From positions 62,001-126,000 of the forward strand of contig JAZKJV010011600.1 of assembly GCA_037367405.1 (NCBI GenBank): DNA of 64,000 nucleotides. Direction: 5' to 3'. The translations under genes were made by a program, and so were the position numbers. The DNA comes from Ottelia alismoides. Taxonomy: Eukaryota; Streptophyta; Magnoliopsida; Alismatales; Hydrocharitaceae. The notes under the pieces were generated by a model. The model was not told the origin of the DNA. It searched no databases and saw only the letters and a program-made list of their open reading frames with translations. Positions 34,967 to 45,724 of the stretch are shown in pieces; within the stretch, counting starts at the first letter, position 1, and each line of letters starts with the position of its first letter.

Positions 34967-35475
34967 CTATACTTAGGATACACCTTGTCCTAAGTATAGG
35001 GGTGCACACACTGAGCTGTGATCTGTGTATTCTCTTTTCTTCTTTTCTTATTTTCCTTTTCTATATTCTTCATCTATCAGAATTGTGTCGCCCCCTTTTG
35101 TCAGTCTTCTACACTTAGGACATACTTTGTCCTAAGTATAGGGGGGTATGCACCCCAGGTTGATTCAATTCTTTGATCCTCTCCACTGTCTCCTCTTCTT
35201 GTCTATACTTAGGGATATCTTACCCTAAGTACAGGGGGAGACAGTCTGAGTACGATCTGTTCATTCCCACCCTTGACCCTCCCTACTTTGTGTACAGTCT
35301 GCTATACTTAGGATTATTTGATCCTAAGTATAGGGGAGACGGTCGACTTCTCATTCATTTATTCATTCATATCTTATTCGTTTATTCTTTAGACTTTTCT
35401 ATACTCAATACGAGTTATGTCTTCTCTTTTATCTCCGATCTATGAGGACATAGCTCAAGCTAAGTATAGGGGGGT
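34967..35475 (+). repeat. Hairpin array with polypurine-like right arms (body 3)
   Basis: Four hairpins lie at 34968-35003, 35110-35147, 35203-35239 and 35302-35337, with a final arm at 35460-35475. The stems are ACTTAGGA/TCCTAAGT, ACTTAGGACA/TGTCCTAAGT, ACTTAGGG/CCCTAAGT and ACTTAGGAT/ATCCTAAGT. Each is followed at once by GGGG. This is the best-preserved array of the three. Confidence 0.85.
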
Positions 35476-37182
35476 CGTATATACTGCATATATACTTTAG
35501 CCATAACTCGTACTTTCGTATTTTTACTAATAAATATGTCTAATTATACCTATAAAATTCATTAAAAACTTTTAATAAAAAGATGTGATTATTCCTCAAA
35601 TTATTTTTTTGTACTTACTGATTAATAATCAGGTGGAAATATTTTTTTGCAAAATATTTGAAAAATAGTTTGAAAAATAGTTTGAAAAATAGTTTGAAAA
35701 TCCTTTTGAAAATCTTTTGATAACAATTTTGAAAACATTTTGTTACATGTTTTCAACCTTTGTAAAATTATTTTATTTGTAAAATTATTTTCTTTGTGTG
35801 AAATAAAATGTTTGAAAAATGATTTGCAAATGGTTTGAAAAATGGTTGCAAAAATATTTGAAAAATCTATATAGATTGTTTGGAAAACCTTTGCAAAATG
35901 ATTTTCAAATGTGTGTACATGTTTGTAAAATTGTTTGTAAAAATTATTTTGGACTATAGTTTTCAAAATAGTTTAAAAAACCTTTGTCAAATAAGTTTGA
36001 GGAATACATATATCTCAGCTAAAATTCCTTAGGGTATATATCTATAAAATTGACCACTTACCCTTGTAAATTCTTAAAAACCTAATTCTTGTAAATATAA
36101 GATGCATCCGTGTAAATATTTGTACCTAATTTTTAGCCAAAATCTTTTGCAAAATTAAAATACCAAAAACATTTGAAAAATCTCTTTGAAAAATAAAAAA
36201 ATGCATATGCATCATCTTTTCAAAAATCCATAAAAAGTTTAAAATCTTTGAAATTGCATCACAAAAATATTTTCCGCATTCTGCATAGCATTTGCATATC
36301 ATGAGCATTTTTTGGATTGAGTTTGATTGTTGAACGAGTCTAAGTAAACTCCGAAGATGGGAGCTTGGTTGGACCTTAAAATCTAGTGCACCCCCACCCA
36401 TCCGGTGATGATGAGTTTTGAGGACAGGAGAGTGTGGGTTGCAATAGAGCTTCAAAAGAGGGATAGTCTACGGGCTCAAGAGGAGAAACTCCCTATCTAA
36501 ATGCTGTTGTATATAGTATTAAAAAAAAGAAACAAAAATCAAAAACTCCAAAAAAGTGGACAGGCTTGTACAAAAATAAAAATGCCTACCGGAGTGTACA
36601 TATGTGTATAGTCAATAAGCAAGCTTGAGCTTCAAAGTCAGATCATGTGAGCCTGCAGCTGGATGACTTGACTGCACTGGTCTTACATCCTAGGATAGGT
36701 AGCTACACTCTACCGTCCATTCTTTTCTTCACCCCCTCCTCTTGAGCTGGTTGCCACTTGAACTTAGAAGGGAATACCTCGCTTCTCGAGGAATGAGTTG
36801 TTGGATTGGGGAATCATTGGGTTGTCATATTGGAGAAGCCAGTCTCTTTGTCATTTCAATTGAGGAGAGCCACTATCACTTACACTGTACAAGTCAGATT
36901 CATAGTCGTAAGGGTTTGCGTATGAGTTGAAGTATTCTAACCTGGCTATTGAGGAGACTTGAGCAGAGTTTTGGGATTCTCGAAGGTTGTTGGATTTCAA
37001 ATCCGGTTCTCATTAAGGTTCCGCCTGCACTAAAATTCCAAAGGTCTGATTTAAGCTCCAAACTTTGATTTTGTAAAGACAAGTTTGATAATTAAATTCA
37101 ATACATCCTTCTTCTTTTTCTTTTCTTTGTTCTCCTTTTTCTGCACTTATTGCATAAGTGTTTGCTAGGGACTAGCAAAGGC
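35476..37182 (+). other. AT-rich non-coding 3' region of gypsy body 3
   Basis: There is no gene. TTTGAAAAATAG-type repeats lie at 35640-35960. The shared block lies at about 36735-36800. Confidence 0.6.
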
Positions 37183-37195
37183 AAGTATAGGGGAA
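37183..37195 (+). promoter_or_regulatory. Polypurine tract (body 3)
   Basis: AAGTATAGGGGAA directly precedes the LTR start TGATGAACCTCC. Confidence 0.75.
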
Positions 37196-40100
37196 TGATG
37201 AACCTCCATTTCATCATCTTTATTCTATCATTTGGCCTCAAAAACCCTGGCAAATGCTTGTAAATACCCCTAATTCCTGCATTTTAGCATTCATGCATGT
37301 GTGTGTAAATAGTGTATACAATACGGTTTTTAAAGCCAAAATTATAGAATAAAGAAAAGAAAAGAAAAAGAATGAAATATTGTAAATATTTTATGACTCG
37401 AAACCCCGAGACCTAGGCATCTAGATGAATAGGTCGACAAGGAAAAAAGTAGGGGGAGATAAGGGCCAAAATACAATAAAAATACCGTTTTATTTAATTT
37501 AATCTTTATTCATTTTGGGACCTATTTTTGGTTGCACTTTTTATACTTCAATAAAAAAACTTTGAACATGAAAGTTGTAGATAATTAAATATAGAAAAAT
37601 ACAAAAATTATTTTATATAAAAATAATATACAGATAAAAAGTTGTGATCTGAATAAGTTTCTAAAATCCCAACTTCCCAGACCTGTATCTCTCAAAAAAA
37701 GCTCGAAATATATCAAAATCACCTTTAATTGTATATAATTTTCAATAAGCTATTTACTGAAGGTTTCGTATTTTGCGGAGCTACGGTTTGAAAGTTAGGT
37801 TTTGGACCCTTATTGTATACTTGTACCGATTAAAATATTCATTTTATTTATTATTCATTATTTTTAAACTTTATATTTTTATAATTTTGTAAATATTATT
37901 TATAATATCTGTGTATACTAAAATTGGGATAAAAACATCATTAAAATACAAAAATTAAATACTTGTATAAAGCATATAAATGAATTACATATACTTATAC
38001 CTATATGAATACTATTTCTATTTATTTAATTGAAAAAAATTCAGAAAAATAAAATAAATATATATATATATATATGTCCAAAAAATAATTTATAAATTTA
38101 TAAAATGATAAACAAAAATAATAAAAATTAAATATACAAAATAAACATAAAATAATAAAATATATGGATGGATATACCTGTATATAAGATACCAAAGGAA
38201 ATTTGTAATTTTTAATCTCAAAAAAATAAATAAAAATCATAAGAAAATACTTCAAAAAATAATAAACATTTTATTTTTTTAATTAAAAAATAATAAAATC
38301 ATTTGCTATTTTCAAAATGAATTTTCAAAAAAAAATCGGGGCCTTTTCCTGGTTGGTCCACGTGGACCAACCAGGAGGTGATAAACGTTGACCCTGGTTA
38401 ACTGACTGTCCTTCGCCCCGCCCCTTTTGTCAGAACGTGTTTTTGACCCAATTTCTCACTTTTTTCGAGGACAATCCTTGCACTATTTCACGATACACTC
38501 TTCACGACATTTGTGCCTCGTTCACCGCTCTTTGACGCCCAGGCTTCTTCTTGGGCTGATCACCAGCAATTTCGTCGATCTCCCTTGATCTTTGGAGTGC
38601 CCCGTCAACCCTTCATATGCCACCTCCGACTTTCGAGTCAAATTTGAACCCTTTTGGACCCATCTCTTCTCCATTTTTCGCGTGCCACCGGTGAAGGGAG
38701 GTGACAGCTCCTATTTCCCATCGCCAGGAGGATCGAGGAAGGGCCGAGGCGTCTCCACCACCTCCGGCAAAGCTCGTCGTCGAGGTTTTCACCTCAGGTA
38801 TTCATACCTTCAAGTGTACCCTTTTTCCCTTTACTTTTCCGCACATTTGTATTCTCCATACCCGTAGTAGTAGATCCCAACCTTCATCTTCGCGTTTCGA
38901 CCATCCGATCGCCAAACTATTCCCCTCGCCGGAGCAAGCTCCGGCCATCCTCCATTTTCATCGCTCTCCGCTCTTTCCACCCCGCTGAGGGGTCGAGGCA
39001 GTTTGCCCTCGATCCCTTTACCCCTTTTTGCAGGACAAAGCGCATATAGAAAGACCTGGAGCGCCTTTGGACCCCCACCGGAGCTTTCTAGAGCCCCATC
39101 ACTCCTCCGCCCTCGCCAGCCACCTCCGATGGCCGTAGTCCACTTTTTGCCCCTCCAGCGCACAGAGGATCACAACATGAACCTCCCAGGACATTTTGCA
39201 GCGGCATAGACCGTCAGAGACACGCGATCAAGCCGGAGGAACTTCGCTCCGGTGAAGTTCTTCCCTGTTCTTCCTCCAGGGCTCCACGTCGTCCGATCAG
39301 GGATGCCTCTCCAGTTAGAACCTCCACCATCAGATCTCGCCCGTTCGCCACCGTTCGATCAAGGACCAGGATCTAATCCTGGCCACTCATCTGTGAAGGG
39401 GTATCGTGCATCCGAGGCTCGCCACACGTTAAGTGAGAAGACTCCCGTCGTCGGATAGCCAGTGCTAGGGTATTTTGCATCCTTTTACCCGAGAGTTTAT
39501 GTATTTACTATTTAGACCTGAAATTTTCATCTGTAGTTTAATTTTTTTGTAATATTTGCATAGACACCCCATACCTTTTCATATTTGCACTTGGGTCCTC
39601 GGTCACGTCACCTCACACGCCTGTACGCGTGAAGGGGTGGGGTATTTTGCGCTTGGGCCCTCTCGCTTTGTGTTATTTCACTTAGGTCCATAAACTTGCA
39701 GATTCAGTTGTAATATTTTTGGAAAAATCGCAATATAGTCCTTAGGTTTTTAGTATTTGCGCAAAGGTCCCTATCAGGCGCGCGTGCCAACGCACGTGGA
39801 TTTGGCCAATTTGCAGAGATACACCTGGGATTTTGGATATTGGTGATTGGTCCTGAGATTTTGTCAATTAGTTATAACTTTCTGGATAAATTACACTATG
39901 ACCTGGATATTTTGGATATTTAGAAATATGCCCTTGCTAGTAGTGTAGTTTATCTTTGTTGTCTCTAATTATTTCATGCATCTATAGAACACTAAAAATT
40001 TCCCAAAAAATATCATTGTGTGTCTGTTACATTGCTTTATCATGCTATATTTTTAATTTGAATTTTTGTTGCATTTTATTATTTGTAAAAATTCAAAAAC

Positions 40101-41019
40101 ATGCATTTTCTTTACTGTTTGCACTAGAAAATTTATAAAAATTATAAAAAAGTTTTTTAAACTTTCCAAAAAAATTATATATTTTTTTGTTTCTGTGTGC
40201 TTTAACTTCAGACCAAAAATCACTAAAAATTATATAAGAAAATACCTAAAAATTATAAAACTCGTAAAATCTTCATAAAAATCTTAAAAATTCCTAAAAA
40301 ATCATAAAACTCTGATGTCTATTTCTAAAATTTCCTTATTGTATTATATTTAATTTAAAATCAATTTGAGGAATTTTGGACTCTATTTGATTTTTTTCAT
40401 TCGCATTTTAGTTTCAGCCTTCAATTTTGTTCACTGTTTTTAGTATTTTTTACTTTAAAAATATCAAAAAAATTAGGAAAAAACTAGAAAAAACATTGGA
40501 AAAATATAAAAAGTATAAAAATATTTCATTTCCCGTAGTTTGAGTATTTTTACCTATTTTCATCTCGCTCATCTCTTTTATGCATATATATCCTATATAG
40601 TTTTTTTAGCCTTATTAAAAGAAAAAGAAAAGATAAAAATATAAAAAGAAAATATAAAATAAGTAAATAGAAAATGAAAATATAAAAATATAAAATTCAA
40701 AAAATAAAAAAATATATAAATATTAAAAACCCACAAAAAATAGCACACTTGTAGACATTTGATCACTCTCATTCTTGAGCTTGTTTGCTGATGTATCCTG
40801 GTTGTTCCCTGTGTTTGACACCCTATACATGCTTGCACACTATACACATTCATTATAGAGTTATACTAAATTTTAACTCCACACATTTACTTTCATTGCT
40901 TGATTTATCTGTTGTGGGTTAATTGTTGATTAACCCAGGTTTCGTGAGCGATCGCCACAATGACTTTGTCTCCGCCTTGTGTGAGACATATTTAGACCCT
41001 CACAAGATCTGCGTTATCA
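37196..41019 (+). repeat. 3' LTR of gypsy body 3
   Basis: The LTR is 3824 bp. The ends are TGATGAACC and GCGTTATCA, so the terminal inverted bases are TGAT/ATCA. It has the same palindrome, donor (38798) and acceptor (39033) as the middle LTR. Scattered substitutions and indels relative to 26924-31217 show the insertion is not recent. Confidence 0.85.
38348..38375. promoter_or_regulatory. Perfect 28 bp palindrome centred on CACGTG (right LTR)
   Basis: The sequence is a perfect inverted repeat around the centre, with inner core TTGGTCCACGTGGACCAA. AACGTT and a W-box core TTGACC follow about 15 bp later. It lies well upstream of the intron-like donor, as expected of U3 control sequence. Confidence 0.6.
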
Positions 41020-42884
41020 ATCATCCCAACCTCTAGTCATTTCTCACTTTTCTCCGCGAACCATCCATCCGCCCTCCTCTCCATTCCTCCAACCGCCATC
41101 TTCACCCTCTTCCTTCGAAATCAACACCAACCTCTAGCCCACTCAACTACCATCCACGCCAACTTCTATACGAGACCTAATCCTAACCTCTATGGTAACG
41201 GGCGGTGGTTGAAACCACCGCCTGGGTCATAACCTCTGCCATATTCGCCTTCATATAACCTCACCTCGATAATTTTGGGTGTTGTCCACCCTTTACATGA
41301 AGCTTCCCTAGCCCTCTCCCCCCTCTTCGTGACAAGAAGAGGGAGGATTCTAGAGCTTTGATGGTGTAGGCTTCATGTGAGATCCATGGTGAAACACCAT
41401 GCTACAATGATATCTTAGCGGTTGTTCGAGCTTTCCATCATGGCTGGATGGATGAAGCGACGACCGGAGGATCATTAAGATCCTCAACGTAAGCCCCTCA
41501 CCCCGCTGTATTATTCTTCAAATCTTTAGGTAAGTAGATCTTCCTCTCTTCTTCGTTTCTTCAAATTTAATCTCTATTTAGGAAAATCACAATCTTCAAT
41601 CTGAGTTGGACTTAACCTTCACCGTGGATCTATCCTCCACGAGGGAGATCATATGCTCGGTGATCTTTGTTCTTCCAAAACCTATCCACTTCGACTCAAT
41701 CTTCTCCTACCTAGAGAAAAACCATACATGGCTATCACCATCTTCATCCTGGTCAGCCCTCCATGTCCCTCCACTCACATTCATGCACACATACACACTT
41801 CCTTTTGCTTCGGCTCTTTTGTACTAACCTTGCAGATTAAAGACCCTTCAATGGTCAGAATTGAAAACCTCCCGCCGATCTGGAGCTTTGTCTCCATGGA
41901 GGCTTCACTGTCATCAACTTCCAAAGGAGGTCGCATCTTCTCCGACTATGCTTCATCTTCGTGGACCTGCTGTTGGCAATCGCCAACCATCAGGATAATC
42001 AGAGCGGTACTGAGGAGGAAGGAGGGGCTCGCCGAAGTCCCACCTCGTCGCAATGATTGCCTTTTAGTATAAGATAACAAACCAAATTATTCATTGTTAT
42101 ATATCAGATTTATTAGGGATAATTTGATCATATATGCGCTTTGGTAAGTACGACTAATTTAGTTACAATTTGATCATGAAGTGCTACACAGTAATAGTAA
42201 TACAGTAACGTAAGTATCCTCAAAACTAGGAGTAGAAGTTTGGTTAATATAAAAAAGATTAATATATAAAATAATGTGATATCTTGTCTCACGGTTAATG
42301 TCATTTTATTTTATTTTATTTGTTAATGGGAGAAATAACAATTGTTGAGAATTAAGGTTATTTTGATAACATTATTTTTCCAAAATATCACAATATCATA
42401 TTTTTTAACTTATCAATAAGATATCTTTAGTACAATTTCTATTTTATGAGATTTAAAAATCACTTTTATTTAACAGCCTCAAACTGGACTCTACTCCACC
42501 ATGAACTTGTAGAGGACCTTCTCCAGTATCTCCTGCAAGTATGAACTGATCACTCAGAAGAGGAGTAGTGTATCGGGATTCGAAAAAGCTCAGGAAGAGG
42601 TTGTGGAGAAGAGAGCGTAGAGGGAGGGACAAATTAAATAAGGAAAAGAAAGTTGACTGAGAGACAATCCATATGTCAAGAAGTCTGGTAAAAATCCCGC
42701 TTTAAGTGTTATGATTCCTAAGGGTTCGAGATCTACTTTGAGAATGTTCTTTATTCGTCCATGGAGACGTCTTGACTTCGTCCACCCAAACCATCGCTAA
42801 CCATGTCAAACACCTTCAACCTTGTCGGATCAAGACTCAATACCAATGAAAGGCTATTGTTATCGATTTCTCTCTCACAGTACC
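41020..42884. other. Unassigned DNA between gypsy body 3 and the hAT element
   Basis: I recognise no gene or element here. The part 41020-42070 has moderate GC and short open frames (for example 41653-42072) without a domain. TTTAGGTAAGTAG at about 41526 and TAACCTTGCAG at about 41825 resemble donor and acceptor sites, so an old gene fragment or LTR piece is possible. Confidence 0.35.
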
Positions 42885-42892
42885 GATAGAAG

Positions 42893-43404
42893 TACGGATG
42901 CAAACGGTCGGATATGGATACAGATATAGGTACTACCATATCCTTATCCTTTTTTTAATATGAATACGGATGCGGATACGAATATATTGACGGATATTAA
43001 AACTATCTTACCATATCCTTAAAAAACGGATCCGGATGTAAAACGGATACTGATCGCACACGAGTAATGTTAGAAATACTCTATAGAATCGACTTAAATA
43101 TATAAGAATTAGATGAAAAAACATGATATTAATTTACTAAATGTGTTTGTATCATAATTATATAAACATGGTGTAAGGAGGTAGAGAATTATGTTATATA
43201 TGGTTAAAAATAAATCTATAGCTATATTTATATACGAAAACGGATATACGGATACAGATATGGATACAGATGTTTGCGGATATCAAAACGATATCCATAT
43301 CCATATCCTTTTAAAACGGATACGGATACGAATATCAAAATCTGTATAAAACGGATACGATGACGGATCGGATACGGAAATATCCGTATCCGTTTGCATC
43401 CCTA
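42893..43404. mobile_element. Non-autonomous hAT element, 512 bp
   Basis: The 8 bp target duplication GATAGAAG is at 42885-42892 and 43405-43412. The ends are TACGGATGCAAACGG and, inverted, TAGGGATGCAAACGG. Both subterminal regions are packed with GGATAC/GGATAT repeats. The length of the target duplication and the TAGGG-type ends fit the hAT superfamily. There is no transposase inside. Confidence 0.88.
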
Positions 43405-43680
43405 GATAGAAGACTACCATCACATGTATTTTTGTGCAACTACACTTGTTCCCGTATATATTTACAGATTGAACAATAGTGCCCTTCCTTAATTACACTC
43501 GGGTCCCTATATTACACTAACGAAAGGTCAAAACCATGTATATTCTATGAATATATGGGCTAAGTGCAATTGCAAAAAATCCAAGAACTTAACTATTATT
43601 GAAAAAACTTGAAATGGTGCAAATGTAAAACTCCTTCTACCAAATAACCACGAAAGCTTACAAAGACCAAGTCTCAAGAG

Positions 43681-43850
43681 GACGGATCCACTGTTGTAAT
43701 ACAACAGGTATTGTAACACATGGATGCGTCCGATGGAGATCGGATGATCCTGGGGGGGGGGCGGGGATGGTCGGCCCTCGATGAAGGTCGTCCGATCCCC
43801 ATCGGACGGATCCCTGCATTACATCACATGCTGTATTACAGCTCCTCTTC
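43681..43850. mobile_element. Mutator-like MITE, 170 bp, with 10 bp target duplication
   Basis: GTCTCAAGAG flanks both sides (43671-43680 and 43851-43860). The inverted arms pair at TGTAATACA, GTAACACATG/CATGTGATGTAAT and GTCCGATGGAGATCGGA. The loop region has a run of ten G followed by CGGGG. The duplication length suggests a Mutator relative. Confidence 0.75.
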
Positions 43851-43871
43851 GTCTCAAGAGAGCCTTAATAT

Positions 43872-44198
43872 TGATAGAAAACAGAGGATATTTGGGAGAC
43901 GGAGAACATGGAAGAAGCACTAAGAGAAGAGAAGAACTCTTGTTGTATTGCACTTGGTAAATGTGTGCTTTGGAAGGTTGAAAGCACATGCTTATATAGC
44001 TACATCTCATGGATAAAAATAGAATGCAAATAAAAGAATAAAAAATAGAAACTCCTTAATGCAAGGAGGACCATCCACATAATCCCAAGTTGCTAGATAA
44101 TAGCTCTAGCACCAACCAACTAAGACTAGGATTAGAGCCAATATATGGTCTTATTTAAAACACTTAAAATAATTTGAATGCCAAGAATAGCATTCACA
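43872..44198 (-). repeat. 3' LTR of the minus-strand copia
   Basis: The LTR is 327 bp. On the minus strand it follows the purine tract AAGACTGAGGGGGAGAA and reads TGTGAATGC to CTATCA. A TATATAAG box is at about 43990-44000. It has about 70 bp that the other LTR has lost. Confidence 0.88.
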
Positions 44199-44207
44199 TT
44201 CTCCCCC

Positions 44208-45724
44208 TCAGTCTTGGCATACCCCGAGATCACGGACACCAAGTAAATGACGCATAGTCGCCAATCTTGCTATCGGTAATGCCTTTGTCAGCGCATCAGC
44301 CCGTTGGTCTTCGGTGCGAACGAACTCGACGCTAATCAACCTTCTTTCGACACAATCACGAATGAAATGATATTTTGTGTCGATGTGCTTACTTCGTCCA
44401 TGGAAGACCGGATTCTTCATAAAAGCTATTGCAGACTTGTTGTCAACGAACATCTTCACCATCCTCGATTCTGTTCCGACCAGTTCAACCAATAATGCTC
44501 TAAGCCAGAGTGCTTGGCATGCTGCTGCAGTTGCTACCATGAACTCAGCCTCGCAGGATGAAAGAGCTACTGTCTTTTGTTTCTATGAGTTCCATGAAAC
44601 AGGACAGTTGTTGATGTAGAATGCCATGCCACATGTGCTCTTCCGATCATCCATATCACCAGCCAGATCACTATCTGTATAGCCAGTGATTACTTCTTCC
44701 TCACCTCATTTCTTGTAGACAAGTTCGAAATCCATGGTGTCTTTGAGATACCTGAGAATTTGCTTCACAACCTTGTGATGCATCATTGTAGGCTTCTCCA
44801 TGAATCGACTCGCCACATCAACAACGTAGGAGAGATCTGACCTAGTGCGAAGAAGATAGCGCAAACACCCGATGATGCGACGGTAGTAGGTGGCATCAAC
44901 AGGTTGTCCTTCTGGATCTTTGTGTAGATGAGATCTTGGCTCCATGGGAATCTTACAAGGATTACAATCAGACATGTTAAATTCATTTAATACCTTCTTA
45001 GCATAGTCCATTTGCTTGAGTGAGATGCCACCGTCTCCTTGTTCCACCTCAAGTCCGAGGTAGTATGTGAGTAAGCCGAGATCGCTCATCTCAAACTCTC
45101 TCATCATTTGCCTTTTGAAATTTGCAATTGCCTCTAGATCTTCTCCTGTGACAATCAAGTCATCGACATAAACGCCGACGATGATGCCCGTCGTGGCCTC
45201 GCCCCTTCTATACACGGCTTTCTCCCATGTACATCCTACGAAGCCGAGCTGCTTCAAGCTTCTATCGAGGCATATGTGACATGCGCGTGGTGCTTGTCGT
45301 AACCCATAGAGTGCTTTGCTTAGCTTGAGCACCATGTGCTCTTTTCCTTTCACTGTGAACCCCTCAGGCTGGGTCACATAAACTTCTTCTTCGAGTTCAC
45401 CATTCAAGAATGCTGATTTGACGTCAAGGTGATGAACTTGCCATCCTCGATTGGTCGCGATAGCTAAAATGACACGTATCGTGTAAGGCGAGCAACCGCA
45501 GCAAAGACTTCTTCAAAGTCAATGCCTTGTTGTCGAACATACCCTTTTGCAACAAGGCAGGCCTTGTATTTGATAACTTCGCCATCTGAGTTCTTTTTGA
45601 GTTTGTACACCCATTTAAGCCCTATAGCTTTATGTCCTGCCGGTAACGTGGTGAGTGACCACGTTGCATTTTTCGATGGCTTCAATCTCTTAGGCCATGA
45701 CATCATCCTATGCTGGATGACCAA
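44208..45724 (-). pseudogene. Copia reverse transcriptase and RNase H
   Basis: RT begins near 45690 ('AIGLKWVYKLKKNSDGEV', 'KACLVAKGYVRQQGIDF'). It continues through 'HHLDVKSAFLNG' near 45410, 'LSKALYGLRQAPRA' and the active-site motif 'YVDDLIVTGE' near 45170. RNase H follows ('TGYTDSDLAGDMDDRKSTCG', 'CEAEFMVATAAACQALW', 'VDNKSAIAFMKNPVFHGR') and ends at 44208 with 'LGVCQD'. RT 45407-44706 is open and its catalytic Asp pair is kept. Stops occur at about 44706 and in 'NSxKQKT' near 44585, with a frame break near 45465. Confidence 0.92.

Larger units (their letters stand above)
31218..37195 (+). mobile_element. Internal region of gypsy body 3, pol deleted
   Basis: The order is primer site, leader, broken gag, last part of integrase, hairpin array, 3' region and polypurine tract. 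Protease, RT, RNase H and the integrase core are missing, so this is a deletion derivative. It lies between two LTRs (26924-31217 and 37196-41019). Confidence 0.85.

Noticed and set aside
41653..42072. 139-codon frame as a gene
   Set aside because: There is no recognisable domain and the flanks look like old non-coding DNA. Only splice-like sequences nearby suggest a possible gene fragment.
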